DNA of 22,265 nucleotides from a virus. This document shows, one piece after another, positions 15,801 to 22,265 of the stretch. The stretch lies in IMG/VR virus record IMGVR_UViG_3300035228_001097, positions 1 to 22,265 of that record; one strand, 5' to 3'. The stretch's first letter is position 1. Each line of letters starts with the position of its first letter. The position numbers and the translations under genes were made by a program. The notes beneath the pieces were generated by a model, which made no database searches, was not told where the DNA came from, and saw nothing but the letters and a program-made list of their open reading frames with translations.

Positions 15801-18450
15801 CATGTAAATCATGAAACGGTAAAGAGTTTAATAAAAGATATGATGATCCTTTATATTTACCCTTTGTATTTGAATTAAGGAAGTCCTCATTCAACATCTT
15901 ATGGAAGTACGGTGTGTTAAGTATATTTAACTTATTCGTACCGTCTATATCGAATTTTCTTGAGAAAATATTTTCTTTATGTTCTGTAACTACCCAATTA
16001 GTTGGGTCCATTGGTGTTACCACAAAACCATTAGTTGTGTCAATACTTAAGTAATCATCCATAGATAGATCATTAACCGTTAGACTTTGTTTGTTCACAT
16101 AACCAAGGTATGTGTCAGAAGAAAAGGGATATATTTTAGTTCTGTATTCCTCACTTCTATAGTTTTTTAGGTTCGACTCTAATTTTGGATATAGACCACT
16201 TTGTTGTGTTTTTTTTGTACTACCTATATTACTTTCAATTTTGAAGGAGACAGAATCAATATCTAAAATGTATGGTGTTGTTGGTATACTGTCTTTGTAG
16301 TATGGATATCTTTCAAATGGTGAAAACCCCTGCAGATAATCAATTAATATTTGATTGGTGTTTACTCTTTCTTTTAATATGTCCACAATAAAGAAATCCT
16401 CTTCTATGGAATTCTGTAGGTTATTGAACTCAATCGATGCTAATTCATTAATTGTTTTAGTATCAAAAGTGTCATATAATGTTACCATTTGTGATCTTTC
16501 AAATATTTCGTATAATACAGCGGGTAGATTTTTATCACTGTATGGTGGAATATCAAAAATTGTATTTGTGGTACCAATCTTACTTGTTAGTTTTTCATCG
16601 GCGTTTGTATCTGCAAATGTGAATGAGACCGAATCGAACGTTTTTTCTTTTTCCGCTAAAGTGTCGTTTATCTTCATTGAAGTCCTTATGTACTCCTCAA
16701 CAAACCCAACCTCGGGCCATAAAGAAAAGTCATCACTACCAAGTTTACCCACTAACTCACTATCCCCTGGATATGCCAATACCTTAGCGTTACCGTCTGT
16801 TTCTTTTTTTACTTCAGGCCATGGATATATTGCGTCGTCGTTTGGTGTTTCATCACTAAAACCTTTTAATCTTTTCTTTCTCTCTTCTCTATTGTTATAT
16901 GCTTGGAAATGAACATCCCTCATTAATCTTATATAAACATCCGCATTTGCAAGGATTACCGCAAATATATTTCTGATGGTTGGTTTAAATCCGATCCCTT
17001 TTGATGGATCAGATATTATTTTGTTCATCTCTTCTTCTACCTTGTCTTGGAATTTCTTTTTTTCTTCCAAGAAAGATTTGTTAATATCGAGTATATCAGT
17101 TAGAAGTTTATTTATTGAAATTCCATATTTACCACTTCTTTGTTCGACATAATTTTTTATGTCTTGTATTGGGTTGGTGGTGTTTACTGAAATTCTACTT
17201 CTATTAAAGTTTACGTCTTTCCTCAACATTTCTTTTGTGAAGGACTGTCCTTTTTTAATCTTCTCTAACCCCGATTTGATAATTTGTTCAAGGGTACCAC
17301 TTTTAGTTCCCGTTACATTTTCTAATTTATTATCTTCGGTTTTAATTAGTTGAAAGTATTTTATTGATTCGACCTCATTTTGATCATTTGTTTCATCATT
17401 AAGGAAGAAATCTCCCGCTAAGTATCTACCCTTCCAACTCTTAACGGATTGATATAATTTGTTTATGTTTTCTTCAAATTCTTTTATTGCCGCAAAAACT
17501 CTCATGTCAACCACTTCACTGAATATCTCATTCTCTAATAGTTGATCCAATCTTTTTGCAATTACAATTAACTCCCTTAAAGTAGGATTAACATCTGGTG
17601 GAAAATCAATAAGTTTTTTTCTCCTTAATTCTTGATATATAGATTTAAGGGTTAAATAACCTTTAGAAGTTTTAGATAGTTTTACTTGGTACTCACCAGT
17701 CTTTTCATTGACACCTGATTTTTCACTACGTTCTACCCCAAACATGTACGGGGCATTTAATATACCCGTCAAGGGGATATCGTTTAAGTAAGCATATGTG
17801 GACCCAACAAATTTTGTACTAACCACAAAGTTTCCTGTCGCATCATCGTACGCGGTATTAAATGATGTAAGGTGTAGTCTATACCTGATTGCCTTACCAT
17901 AATAACCTTTTACTGTAAGATAAAATATCGGCCATGGTTGGTGAAAGAATGCCTTGTATGGTGAATTTTGTGGTGATTCAAATAGAGTTTTTCCCCTAAC
18001 ATCAAGAAATTCTATTGATACCGAAGGAATAAAGTTAGTTCCCTTTACTTCTATTGAGACACTACTCATACCAAAGGATTGTCCACTTGAATCAAAGTTT
18101 TTCTCTCCGACTAACTCTCCTGTGTCAGGATTTATAGTGGTTTTAGGTCGATTAGTATATAATTCTGTCCAACCTGTATCTAAATATTCTCCATCATTGT
18201 TAGAAAGTAAATTTAACGTTCCTTTGGCAATGGAGGTTAGTGAACCACCACCTCTGTTCGCACTATTCAGTATTGTTCTTGGTATTAGATCTGCTTCTAA
18301 ATTTACGTATGATACTAAATTTTCTGCATTGGTAGCTCTTGGTTGTACCTCACCATCTACTTGTACACTGTTAGGGTCAATAAAAATTAAATTGTTTTGA
18401 TCAACCTTAACAAGTATGTCTTCACTTTTTGATAAATCACTGTTCGCCAT
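12835..18450 (-). CDS. Giant virion structural protein (1871 residues), probable baseplate/tail-hub component
   Basis: One uninterrupted 1871-codon frame. Near the N-terminus (about 128-236) is a beta-rich block with VSIEVKGTNFIPSVSIEFLD, FFHQPWPIFYLTVKGYYGK and AIRYRLHLTSFNTAYDDATG. Near the C-terminus (about 1565-1632) is IGLFDIYRARSYECTVQSMG ... MYFQLKNVPLFEGAYWIIEV ... FKGVRIP, which resembles the end of tail-hub proteins (gp27/gpD/XkdQ type), where a 'PG.........G.YWI.EV.H.I......T.f...R' pattern is common. The roughly 1300 residues between are mixed, with charged helical stretches at about 270-525 and Tyr/Ser/Asn-rich beta-like stretches at about 700-1060. The final 240 residues are again beta-rich. 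It starts inside the last codons of the gp53-like gene (14-base overlap). A hub or inner-baseplate role is inferred from motif and context; fibre or tape-measure function is less likely because long coiled coils and repeats are absent. Confidence 0.75.
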   Translation of the reverse strand: MANSDLSKSEDILVKVDQNNLIFIDPNSVQVDGEVQPRATNAENLVSYVNLEADLIPRTILNSANRGGGSLTSIAKGTLNLLSNNDGEYLDTGWTELYTNRPKTTINPDTGELVGEKNFDSSGQSFGMSSVSIEVKGTNFIPSVSIEFLDVRGKTLFESPQNSPYKAFFHQPWPIFYLTVKGYYGKAIRYRLHLTSFNTAYDDATGNFVVSTKFVGSTYAYLNDIPLTGILNAPYMFGVERSEKSGVNEKTGEYQVKLSKTSKGYLTLKSIYQELRRKKLIDFPPDVNPTLRELIVIAKRLDQLLENEIFSEVVDMRVFAAIKEFEENINKLYQSVKSWKGRYLAGDFFLNDETNDQNEVESIKYFQLIKTEDNKLENVTGTKSGTLEQIIKSGLEKIKKGQSFTKEMLRKDVNFNRSRISVNTTNPIQDIKNYVEQRSGKYGISINKLLTDILDINKSFLEEKKKFQDKVEEEMNKIISDPSKGIGFKPTIRNIFAVILANADVYIRLMRDVHFQAYNNREERKKRLKGFSDETPNDDAIYPWPEVKKETDGNAKVLAYPGDSELVGKLGSDDFSLWPEVGFVEEYIRTSMKINDTLAEKEKTFDSVSFTFADTNADEKLTSKIGTTNTIFDIPPYSDKNLPAVLYEIFERSQMVTLYDTFDTKTINELASIEFNNLQNSIEEDFFIVDILKERVNTNQILIDYLQGFSPFERYPYYKDSIPTTPYILDIDSVSFKIESNIGSTKKTQQSGLYPKLESNLKNYRSEEYRTKIYPFSSDTYLGYVNKQSLTVNDLSMDDYLSIDTTNGFVVTPMDPTNWVVTEHKENIFSRKFDIDGTNKLNILNTPYFHKMLNEDFLNSNTKGKYKGSSYLLLNSLPFHDLHDELNTGGVTMSNLFREVGATHFIPYHLMLKWGSMYHRYKTFILEGTDIISGMESPINSSDYYDGGQGLTYSGTTTGTPYVGIHPKYEQYFHQIVNDYTHFDGTPSSYESAITNLVLYRKHFDLGQLKYYTSFVDNSRFTFSDKRYTLLPSHGGLTVRNSYLTYNDSEQFNFRSVWESDTDEFVVTGKTRPTYNDYFEEMGSNNKKVIDLIGTFSPKILEEFEDLFLNFSSQKVSSYEDYKQYPNIKYDNFQDLLKDLVSVDKKDTDDLSYDKISSLVSKLQTRQIDKFKQVTEDVLSTKNLLKVTISNPKELNLSVLRGYYGDTDTFNYGSYNSSQLVDNQKYIELYVGETLDFNNYYGEFFAISDIEVSESNVLKFRSLIQIYAGYRKSGGTNTKSDFGDYIAQNIVGPSQSRQRQFMTVMIRRFPSLKRIKDQNNNLKTLGGFNDDPLKLETYNNFKLFNDRWTSGNSIGQRLLLEEFLFLDKANRDIGDTFFMDLKRLIGLGDTKNQSLELYGVISLLLARTNVDLRALPAYVNFYGNDSSSAKIKPSNTIANTMFGKFLDVDLEYSTPKMLLQYVGQTSKHLNLSTIDKEYKFLNDGFNMEDTTSNPLLITNPRYFESENLSKSNKVVAFEVSFGDQNQGIFKGISLDQSQFRNTFESNLAIERLARSEAGSGASQVDIGLFDIYRARSYECTVQSMGNVMIQPTMYFQLKNVPLFEGAYWIIEVTHNITNNTVSTSFKGVRIPKDSLPDPKESFTAMYRVLFDKIMNAATARGSVALTTTTEEIVRGGFVTDRGPEDYRIPGEELIDESGVTNLGVPYNGFNNVLGVQKVKYKGNIWYRSRVIQMGQEAPLSDDIVMSLPTKLSESVTVKPNQLKWGEIKNSNKYFFSVPLDFSVAKTTDYLMLNSTTQFLNPLKNLAKTVNADSQLNSDNGARYVNGPIDSGERVIQSIESGNSEYFGLTLSKNLMKDLKLVNGDVVYFTIE

Positions 18451-18760
18451 AATACAAGTTGTACAATTCTACCGCCCTTTTATATTCTTGAAGAGTATTA
18501 ACCAAAGGAAATGGTATTCTAAGTGTAAAGTTATTTGGTACCTCGAATTCAATACTACCCGCAGTTGGGTTTGATTGTAAAATCAACCAACCGAATACGG
18601 GTGTGTTATAATATTCTTGAGATAATTTATCCAATCTATCTTTACCTTTTTTGTATTGTACATACTTGTCAGTTGACCTTATTGGAATCTCGATACCTGG
18701 TACTATTTTAAAATCACCATTATCCTCAAAAAACTCATACCTATTAAAATACTCTCTCAT
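18437..18760 (-). CDS. Baseplate wedge protein, gp53/LysM-like
   Basis: The 107-residue protein reads STDKYVQYKKGKDRLDKLSQ then EYYNTPVFGWLILQSNP, matching the LysM-like core of gp53-type wedge proteins (a 'D.L..ls..YYg.p.lww.I...N' pattern), in which the LysM fold is used for protein-protein contacts in the baseplate rather than peptidoglycan binding. A beta-rich middle (SIEFEVPNNFTLRIPFP) and a C-terminal helix (LQEYKRAVELYNLYYG) follow. It is shorter than T4 gp53 (196), essentially the LysM core plus short extensions. Its ATG overlaps the stop codon of the upstream giant gene in a TAATG junction at 18760. Its own end overlaps the next giant gene by 14 bases, so all three are probably translated in a coupled manner. 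Confidence 0.78.
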   Translation of the reverse strand: MREYFNRYEFFEDNGDFKIVPGIEIPIRSTDKYVQYKKGKDRLDKLSQEYYNTPVFGWLILQSNPTAGSIEFEVPNNFTLRIPFPLVNTLQEYKRAVELYNLYYGEQ

Positions 18761-21700
18761 TACGGTTTATAATCATTTAAGGTTGAACCGAGACCGACTC
18801 TCTTACTGTGAACTTTTTCTAAGTCCTCAATTTGTGTTGGGTCTGTTATGTCCTGTTCAGACTGTATTTCGTAAGTTAATGGGTCATCACTTTTTCTTCC
18901 TTTGAATCTTGAAGTTCTAACTTTTTCTTCTTTTGTTTCATCAAAGAATCTTTTAACTTTTCTTTCTATTTTATTCAAAATATTTTGTGGATACAGTATA
19001 CCGTCGTTTTTATAGATATCAATTATTTCTTGTTTTTTCTCTATTAATAATACAGATAAAATTTCACTTAATACAGTGATATCTACATTCAAAGAGTTAA
19101 AATTAATTGTGTCGTCTAATTTTGATACAAATCTGTCACTGTTTTTATCGAAATAATCAATACAGTGGTCGTATTCTTCATATAGTGACGTAAAGGTGAA
19201 TCCAACAAGTTCTGCTTGTTTTGGTGTGGGTGTATTGTCTTTAGGGAATTTACCATCACTATAATATTTTGTCATGTAATTTAATTTATCTAAAATTGGT
19301 GTTAGATTGTTACGTGATTCTGTCAACTCCTTTAATGCATTATTACTGAAAATACTATCTAATTTATCTTCTACTAATTCTCTTAATTTTGGTCTCAGTA
19401 TGTCATTTGATTTTACTATTTTATCTTCTGATAAAAATCTATCGAAGGATAACATAGTTGTAACATCTGAAGTTTCTATCGCCGAAACCATCTTCACTTT
19501 AAGTTGTGTAACATAAGAGTCAAGACTTTTTACCCTATCGTACTCACCGAATAAATTTATTGTCCTTGTACCAACGTTTGAACTGTTTACTATATAAGTG
19601 TTAATTGTTCTATAGTTGGGGGAGAATAGAAGTGAATGTACTTGTGGTCCGTATGATACTAAAACATTATCATATGATGTGACGTATTTTTGGAAATACT
19701 CATCCGTTTTACTAAAAACATCAGTCACAATATCAGTGTATGTAATGTTTGTTCCTGAATTAACCCCAATATATGTTCCTGCAACCACAGTATCGGAAGG
19801 TTCTATGTCTTCTGCAGATGGTGCATTACCTGTTGTTGCACCAATACTCTGTAGTTCCTCTAAAAAGTCTTTTGTAAATTCTTCGGTGGATTTACCGTCA
19901 ATATTTGATGTTGACACCGACCTTGGATCATACATTTCAGTATTTGCAAAGAAATTAGAAGATAATGCGTTTTGTAGTCTTTCTACTGGTTTTGACAGTC
20001 CCTGTCCTCCAATAAAGTTTACTTGTAATGTTACATTTGCCAACATTGGTTGTACCCCAATACCCTCAGGGTTTAAATCCCAAGTGGAATCGTCATAAGT
20101 TATATTAACATCTCTTATTACTACCTTAGAATGGTAAAAATCCCCTATTCTAATAACACAGATAGGTGGTGGACCAAAACTTGTATTCCTTGCCCTAAGA
20201 TCAAGGTCAGAGTTAAGACCTTTAATTGGTATTGTATCACCAGGTCTCACACATTGTAATAAGAAATTAAGTCTAGCATTCAACCCTTCAGGTGTCATAG
20301 AATGAAATGCGGGGTGGAAGTATTTTAATTTATCTTTTAAACTTTTAAACGTTACAGGAGAATCTTCCTCTAACATTTTGAAGTAATAACACTCAGACAA
20401 TGTCTTCATTATTATTTTCTTCATTTCATTTATTGGTGGTTTCTTTACACCTGGAACTTCAACATCCTCAGATGTTACTACAAATTTCGGTTGTTGGTCA
20501 GGATCAATAGGATCAGGTACAACATCAATAGGTTGTACTTCGAATTTAACTGTTGACTGTCTACAGTAGAATGTTACGGGGGCAGTTTTCTTAAGTCGAG
20601 TATTTGATCGTATTTCGTCGCTATGACAATCTACATTAGTGTCTCCCCCACCAAACTCATTGGCGTTTACTTGTTCATTTTCTCCTACACTTGTAAATAA
20701 ATAACTAATCTTTCCTTCCACATCAAAACCTAATTCTTTGAACGTATATTCATTACTTACATCGACCTCGGCAACACCATCGGCAGGAACTTGTGATGTC
20801 CAAGTTATTTCTTTAGAATTTTTAGATATACCTTTAACTATATCTCTGATTATACTGTGAGATCTTCTGAGTGATAATTTTACATTGTAATCATCTCCTG
20901 CGATTGATGAAGTACTACTTGTTGCACTCAACTTTATTTCTTTTATCTCACCATTTTCAATTCGTGTCTTTAACTCACTAATCTTGTCTGAGTATGCACT
21001 ATAGTTTTGGTCTAATTTAGAAAATGCGGTTGTCATTTTGTCCTTGACCAACTGAATCTTTGATTGGTCGATTACAATTTCTTCGTTTCCATAAATTACT
21101 TTCTTATCATTCTTTTTCGCTGCAGTAGGTGATCCTTGACCTAATAAGGTTAAACCCGTTTCTAAGTCAGTCATGTATTGACCTGTACCTCCACCATACA
21201 ATGTATTATATTGTGAGTAGACTTGATTATATGGTTTACCTTTTAATTGTGAACCCTCAATTCTTGGGATGTCATTTGGGAAGAATAATGTTATTTCTTG
21301 TTCTTCAGGATCTTGTGCTATGGGTTCTTGATCAATTGGTTCTATGTCCTCAGCATCTTCAGTATCAACTTTTAATTTTTTAATTGTTTCTTTGTCTGTT
21401 CCCGCTTCTAAATAATCTTTTATACTTTGTACGTCATCGTTTGTGAGTGTAGTGTATGTTCTTATAAGTGAATAGAAATCAATCTCCTCACACCCCGCAA
21501 AGAACGCATTTATATAATTGTCAGATTCTTCGTCCGACATGTCTTTGAATACTTTACTTACCATTAAATTAAGTATACTTGGGTGATCAACAATAACTTT
21601 AAAGGAAACTTGTCCCGATCTTTCAGTATTTTGATAGGTGTATATTGGTTCAGGTCGTCCTAAGAAATTATTACTTTCCCATTTTGCATTGTTTTGTTCA

Positions 21701-22265
21701 GACATTTTTAAATCATATGGTGGAAACCACATAACTCTACCTCCATTATTACCTCTTTCACAAAAAGGTAGGTCCGTATAAGTGAAACCTGGTAGACTCG
21801 AAGTTTTCCAAGCCAAGTTTTCGATGGAGAACATATATTTTTTAGCGTAGTAACCATCACCACCCTTAACCATATTAGATGACCCTTCAAAACTCCCCTG
21901 ACCATTTGACATTGGACCATAATTAAGATTCCATGGTGTTGTCATTACACTATCGTCAAACTTTCTTACATTTCCAGTTCTCTTCATTGTGTCTGACATG
22001 TTCATGTATGGATTATCTTTTGTCCACACTCTACAGTATTCAACACCCGTTTCACCCCCGAATTGGTCAACATATTTTATCGCCGAACCTCTTGAAATCA
22101 TTTTATCACCTTCTCTGAAAACTCTACTTGTTTGGTCTATTGCGTTTGCAACATGTGATCTTGCAGCACCACCGTCAGACGGCATACTGTTTAGTAATTC
22201 TTGAGTTTTACCTAATATTGAATCTGATCTGAAACCATATGAAGTGGATAAACTTTGTTCGAGTT
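18760..22265 (-). CDS. Large virion structural protein with OmpA-like domain, probable tube/baseplate junction protein, 5' end outside window
   Basis: The reading frame continues past the first internal ATG (22185) to the right edge without a stop (1167 codons visible, N-terminus missing). Numbering from M at 22185, residues about 118-205 contain FSIENLAWKTSSLPGF, GNNGGRVMWFPPYDLKMSE and FLGRPEPIYTYQNTERSG, then VSFKVIVDHPSI. Residues about 640-740 contain PGDTIPI, PPICVIRIGDFYHSKVVIRD, WDLNPEGIGVQPMLANVTLQ and FIGGQGLSKPVERLQNALS. Such paired beta blocks recall tube-initiator/baseplate proteins of contractile tails (gp48/gp54/XkdP-type). Between them lies an OmpA-like segment, with IKEIKLSATSS then GDDYNVKLSLRRSHSIIRD (about 414-448). 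The C-terminal third is helical and charged. The gp53-like gene follows with a one-base overlap. Structural role is fairly secure; exact position in the tail is inference. Confidence 0.75.
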   Translation of the reverse strand, partial: LEQSLSTSYGFRSDSILGKTQELLNSMPSDGGAARSHVANAIDQTSRVFREGDKMISRGSAIKYVDQFGGETGVEYCRVWTKDNPYMNMSDTMKRTGNVRKFDDSVMTTPWNLNYGPMSNGQGSFEGSSNMVKGGDGYYAKKYMFSIENLAWKTSSLPGFTYTDLPFCERGNNGGRVMWFPPYDLKMSEQNNAKWESNNFLGRPEPIYTYQNTERSGQVSFKVIVDHPSILNLMVSKVFKDMSDEESDNYINAFFAGCEEIDFYSLIRTYTTLTNDDVQSIKDYLEAGTDKETIKKLKVDTEDAEDIEPIDQEPIAQDPEEQEITLFFPNDIPRIEGSQLKGKPYNQVYSQYNTLYGGGTGQYMTDLETGLTLLGQGSPTAAKKNDKKVIYGNEEIVIDQSKIQLVKDKMTTAFSKLDQNYSAYSDKISELKTRIENGEIKEIKLSATSSTSSIAGDDYNVKLSLRRSHSIIRDIVKGISKNSKEITWTSQVPADGVAEVDVSNEYTFKELGFDVEGKISYLFTSVGENEQVNANEFGGGDTNVDCHSDEIRSNTRLKKTAPVTFYCRQSTVKFEVQPIDVVPDPIDPDQQPKFVVTSEDVEVPGVKKPPINEMKKIIMKTLSECYYFKMLEEDSPVTFKSLKDKLKYFHPAFHSMTPEGLNARLNFLLQCVRPGDTIPIKGLNSDLDLRARNTSFGPPPICVIRIGDFYHSKVVIRDVNITYDDSTWDLNPEGIGVQPMLANVTLQVNFIGGQGLSKPVERLQNALSSNFFANTEMYDPRSVSTSNIDGKSTEEFTKDFLEELQSIGATTGNAPSAEDIEPSDTVVAGTYIGVNSGTNITYTDIVTDVFSKTDEYFQKYVTSYDNVLVSYGPQVHSLLFSPNYRTINTYIVNSSNVGTRTINLFGEYDRVKSLDSYVTQLKVKMVSAIETSDVTTMLSFDRFLSEDKIVKSNDILRPKLRELVEDKLDSIFSNNALKELTESRNNLTPILDKLNYMTKYYSDGKFPKDNTPTPKQAELVGFTFTSLYEEYDHCIDYFDKNSDRFVSKLDDTINFNSLNVDITVLSEILSVLLIEKKQEIIDIYKNDGILYPQNILNKIERKVKRFFDETKEEKVRTSRFKGRKSDDPLTYEIQSEQDITDPTQIEDLEKVHSKRVGLGSTLNDYKP

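Noticed and set aside
16355-16912. 185-codon plus-strand open frame opposite the giant structural gene
   Set aside because: It is wholly antisense to a convincing gene, Ser/Leu/Phe-rich as expected for a shadow frame, and no other plus-strand gene exists in the window.
19616-20098. 160-codon plus-strand open frame opposite the large OmpA-domain structural gene
   Set aside because: Antisense shadow with Ser/Val/Cys-rich composition and no recognisable domain.
18760-22185. Treating ATG 22185 as the true start of the large structural protein
   Set aside because: The frame continues upstream through 27 further codons to the window edge without a stop (…LGKTQELLNS before the Met), so the gene is more likely cut by the window.
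1-22265. T4-type late promoters (TATAAATA), tRNA genes, CRISPR arrays, insertion sequences, integrase or attachment sites
   Set aside because: AT-rich near-matches to TATAAATA exist, but not at consistent positions before structural genes; no cloverleaf, regular spaced repeats, transposase or integrase motifs were seen.

Overview
The window is a stretch of a lytic, contractile-tailed (myovirus) phage genome with T4-like core genes. All 15 recognisable genes are on the minus strand, so transcription runs from high to low coordinates. Base composition is AT-rich (roughly one third G+C by eye), genes are tightly packed with overlaps or gaps of a few bases, and no tRNA, CRISPR array, insertion sequence, integrase or other sign of lysogeny is visible. 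Translation starts mostly lack a GGAGG-type Shine-Dalgarno and are preceded by A/T-rich leaders. Together with the eukaryote-like class Ia ribonucleotide reductase, this fits a Bacteroidota (for example flavobacterial) host; that is inference, not proof.

Reading along transcription there are three blocks. (1) 22265 to 12835: virion genes. These are a very large structural protein open at the right edge (1167 codons visible) with an apparent OmpA-like domain inside it, a small gp53/LysM-like baseplate wedge protein, and a 1871-residue protein whose C-terminal end resembles tail-hub proteins. (2) 12784 to 3144: a small Cys-containing protein, an acidic coiled-coil protein, an HWQT-motif small helical protein, then DNA metabolism: gp32-type ssDNA-binding protein, UvsX/RecA recombinase, FEN/RNase H-type 5' nuclease, an unidentified 149-residue protein, a DnaB/gp41-type helicase, NrdB and NrdA. 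(3) 3057 to 1: baseplate again, with gp25-like and gp6-like wedge proteins and the start of a further structural protein cut by the left edge. A replication and dNTP-supply cassette is thus sandwiched between two parts of the baseplate module.

Two non-coding structures stand out. A perfect 10-bp hairpin at 3096-3120 follows nrdA and ends the replication block. A GC-rich, multi-helix element at 10519-10606 lies between the gp32 gene and uvsX, finishes in a U6 tract, and leaves only 11 nt before the uvsX start codon; it looks like an elaborate terminator or attenuator and is the best candidate here for something undescribed.

Functionally, the cassette would supply dNTPs (NrdAB), unwind DNA (helicase), coat single strands (gp32), recombine or repair them (UvsX) and remove RNA primers (FEN), while the flanking genes build the baseplate and its junction with the tail tube. 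DNA polymerase, primase, capsid and sheath genes are not in this window.
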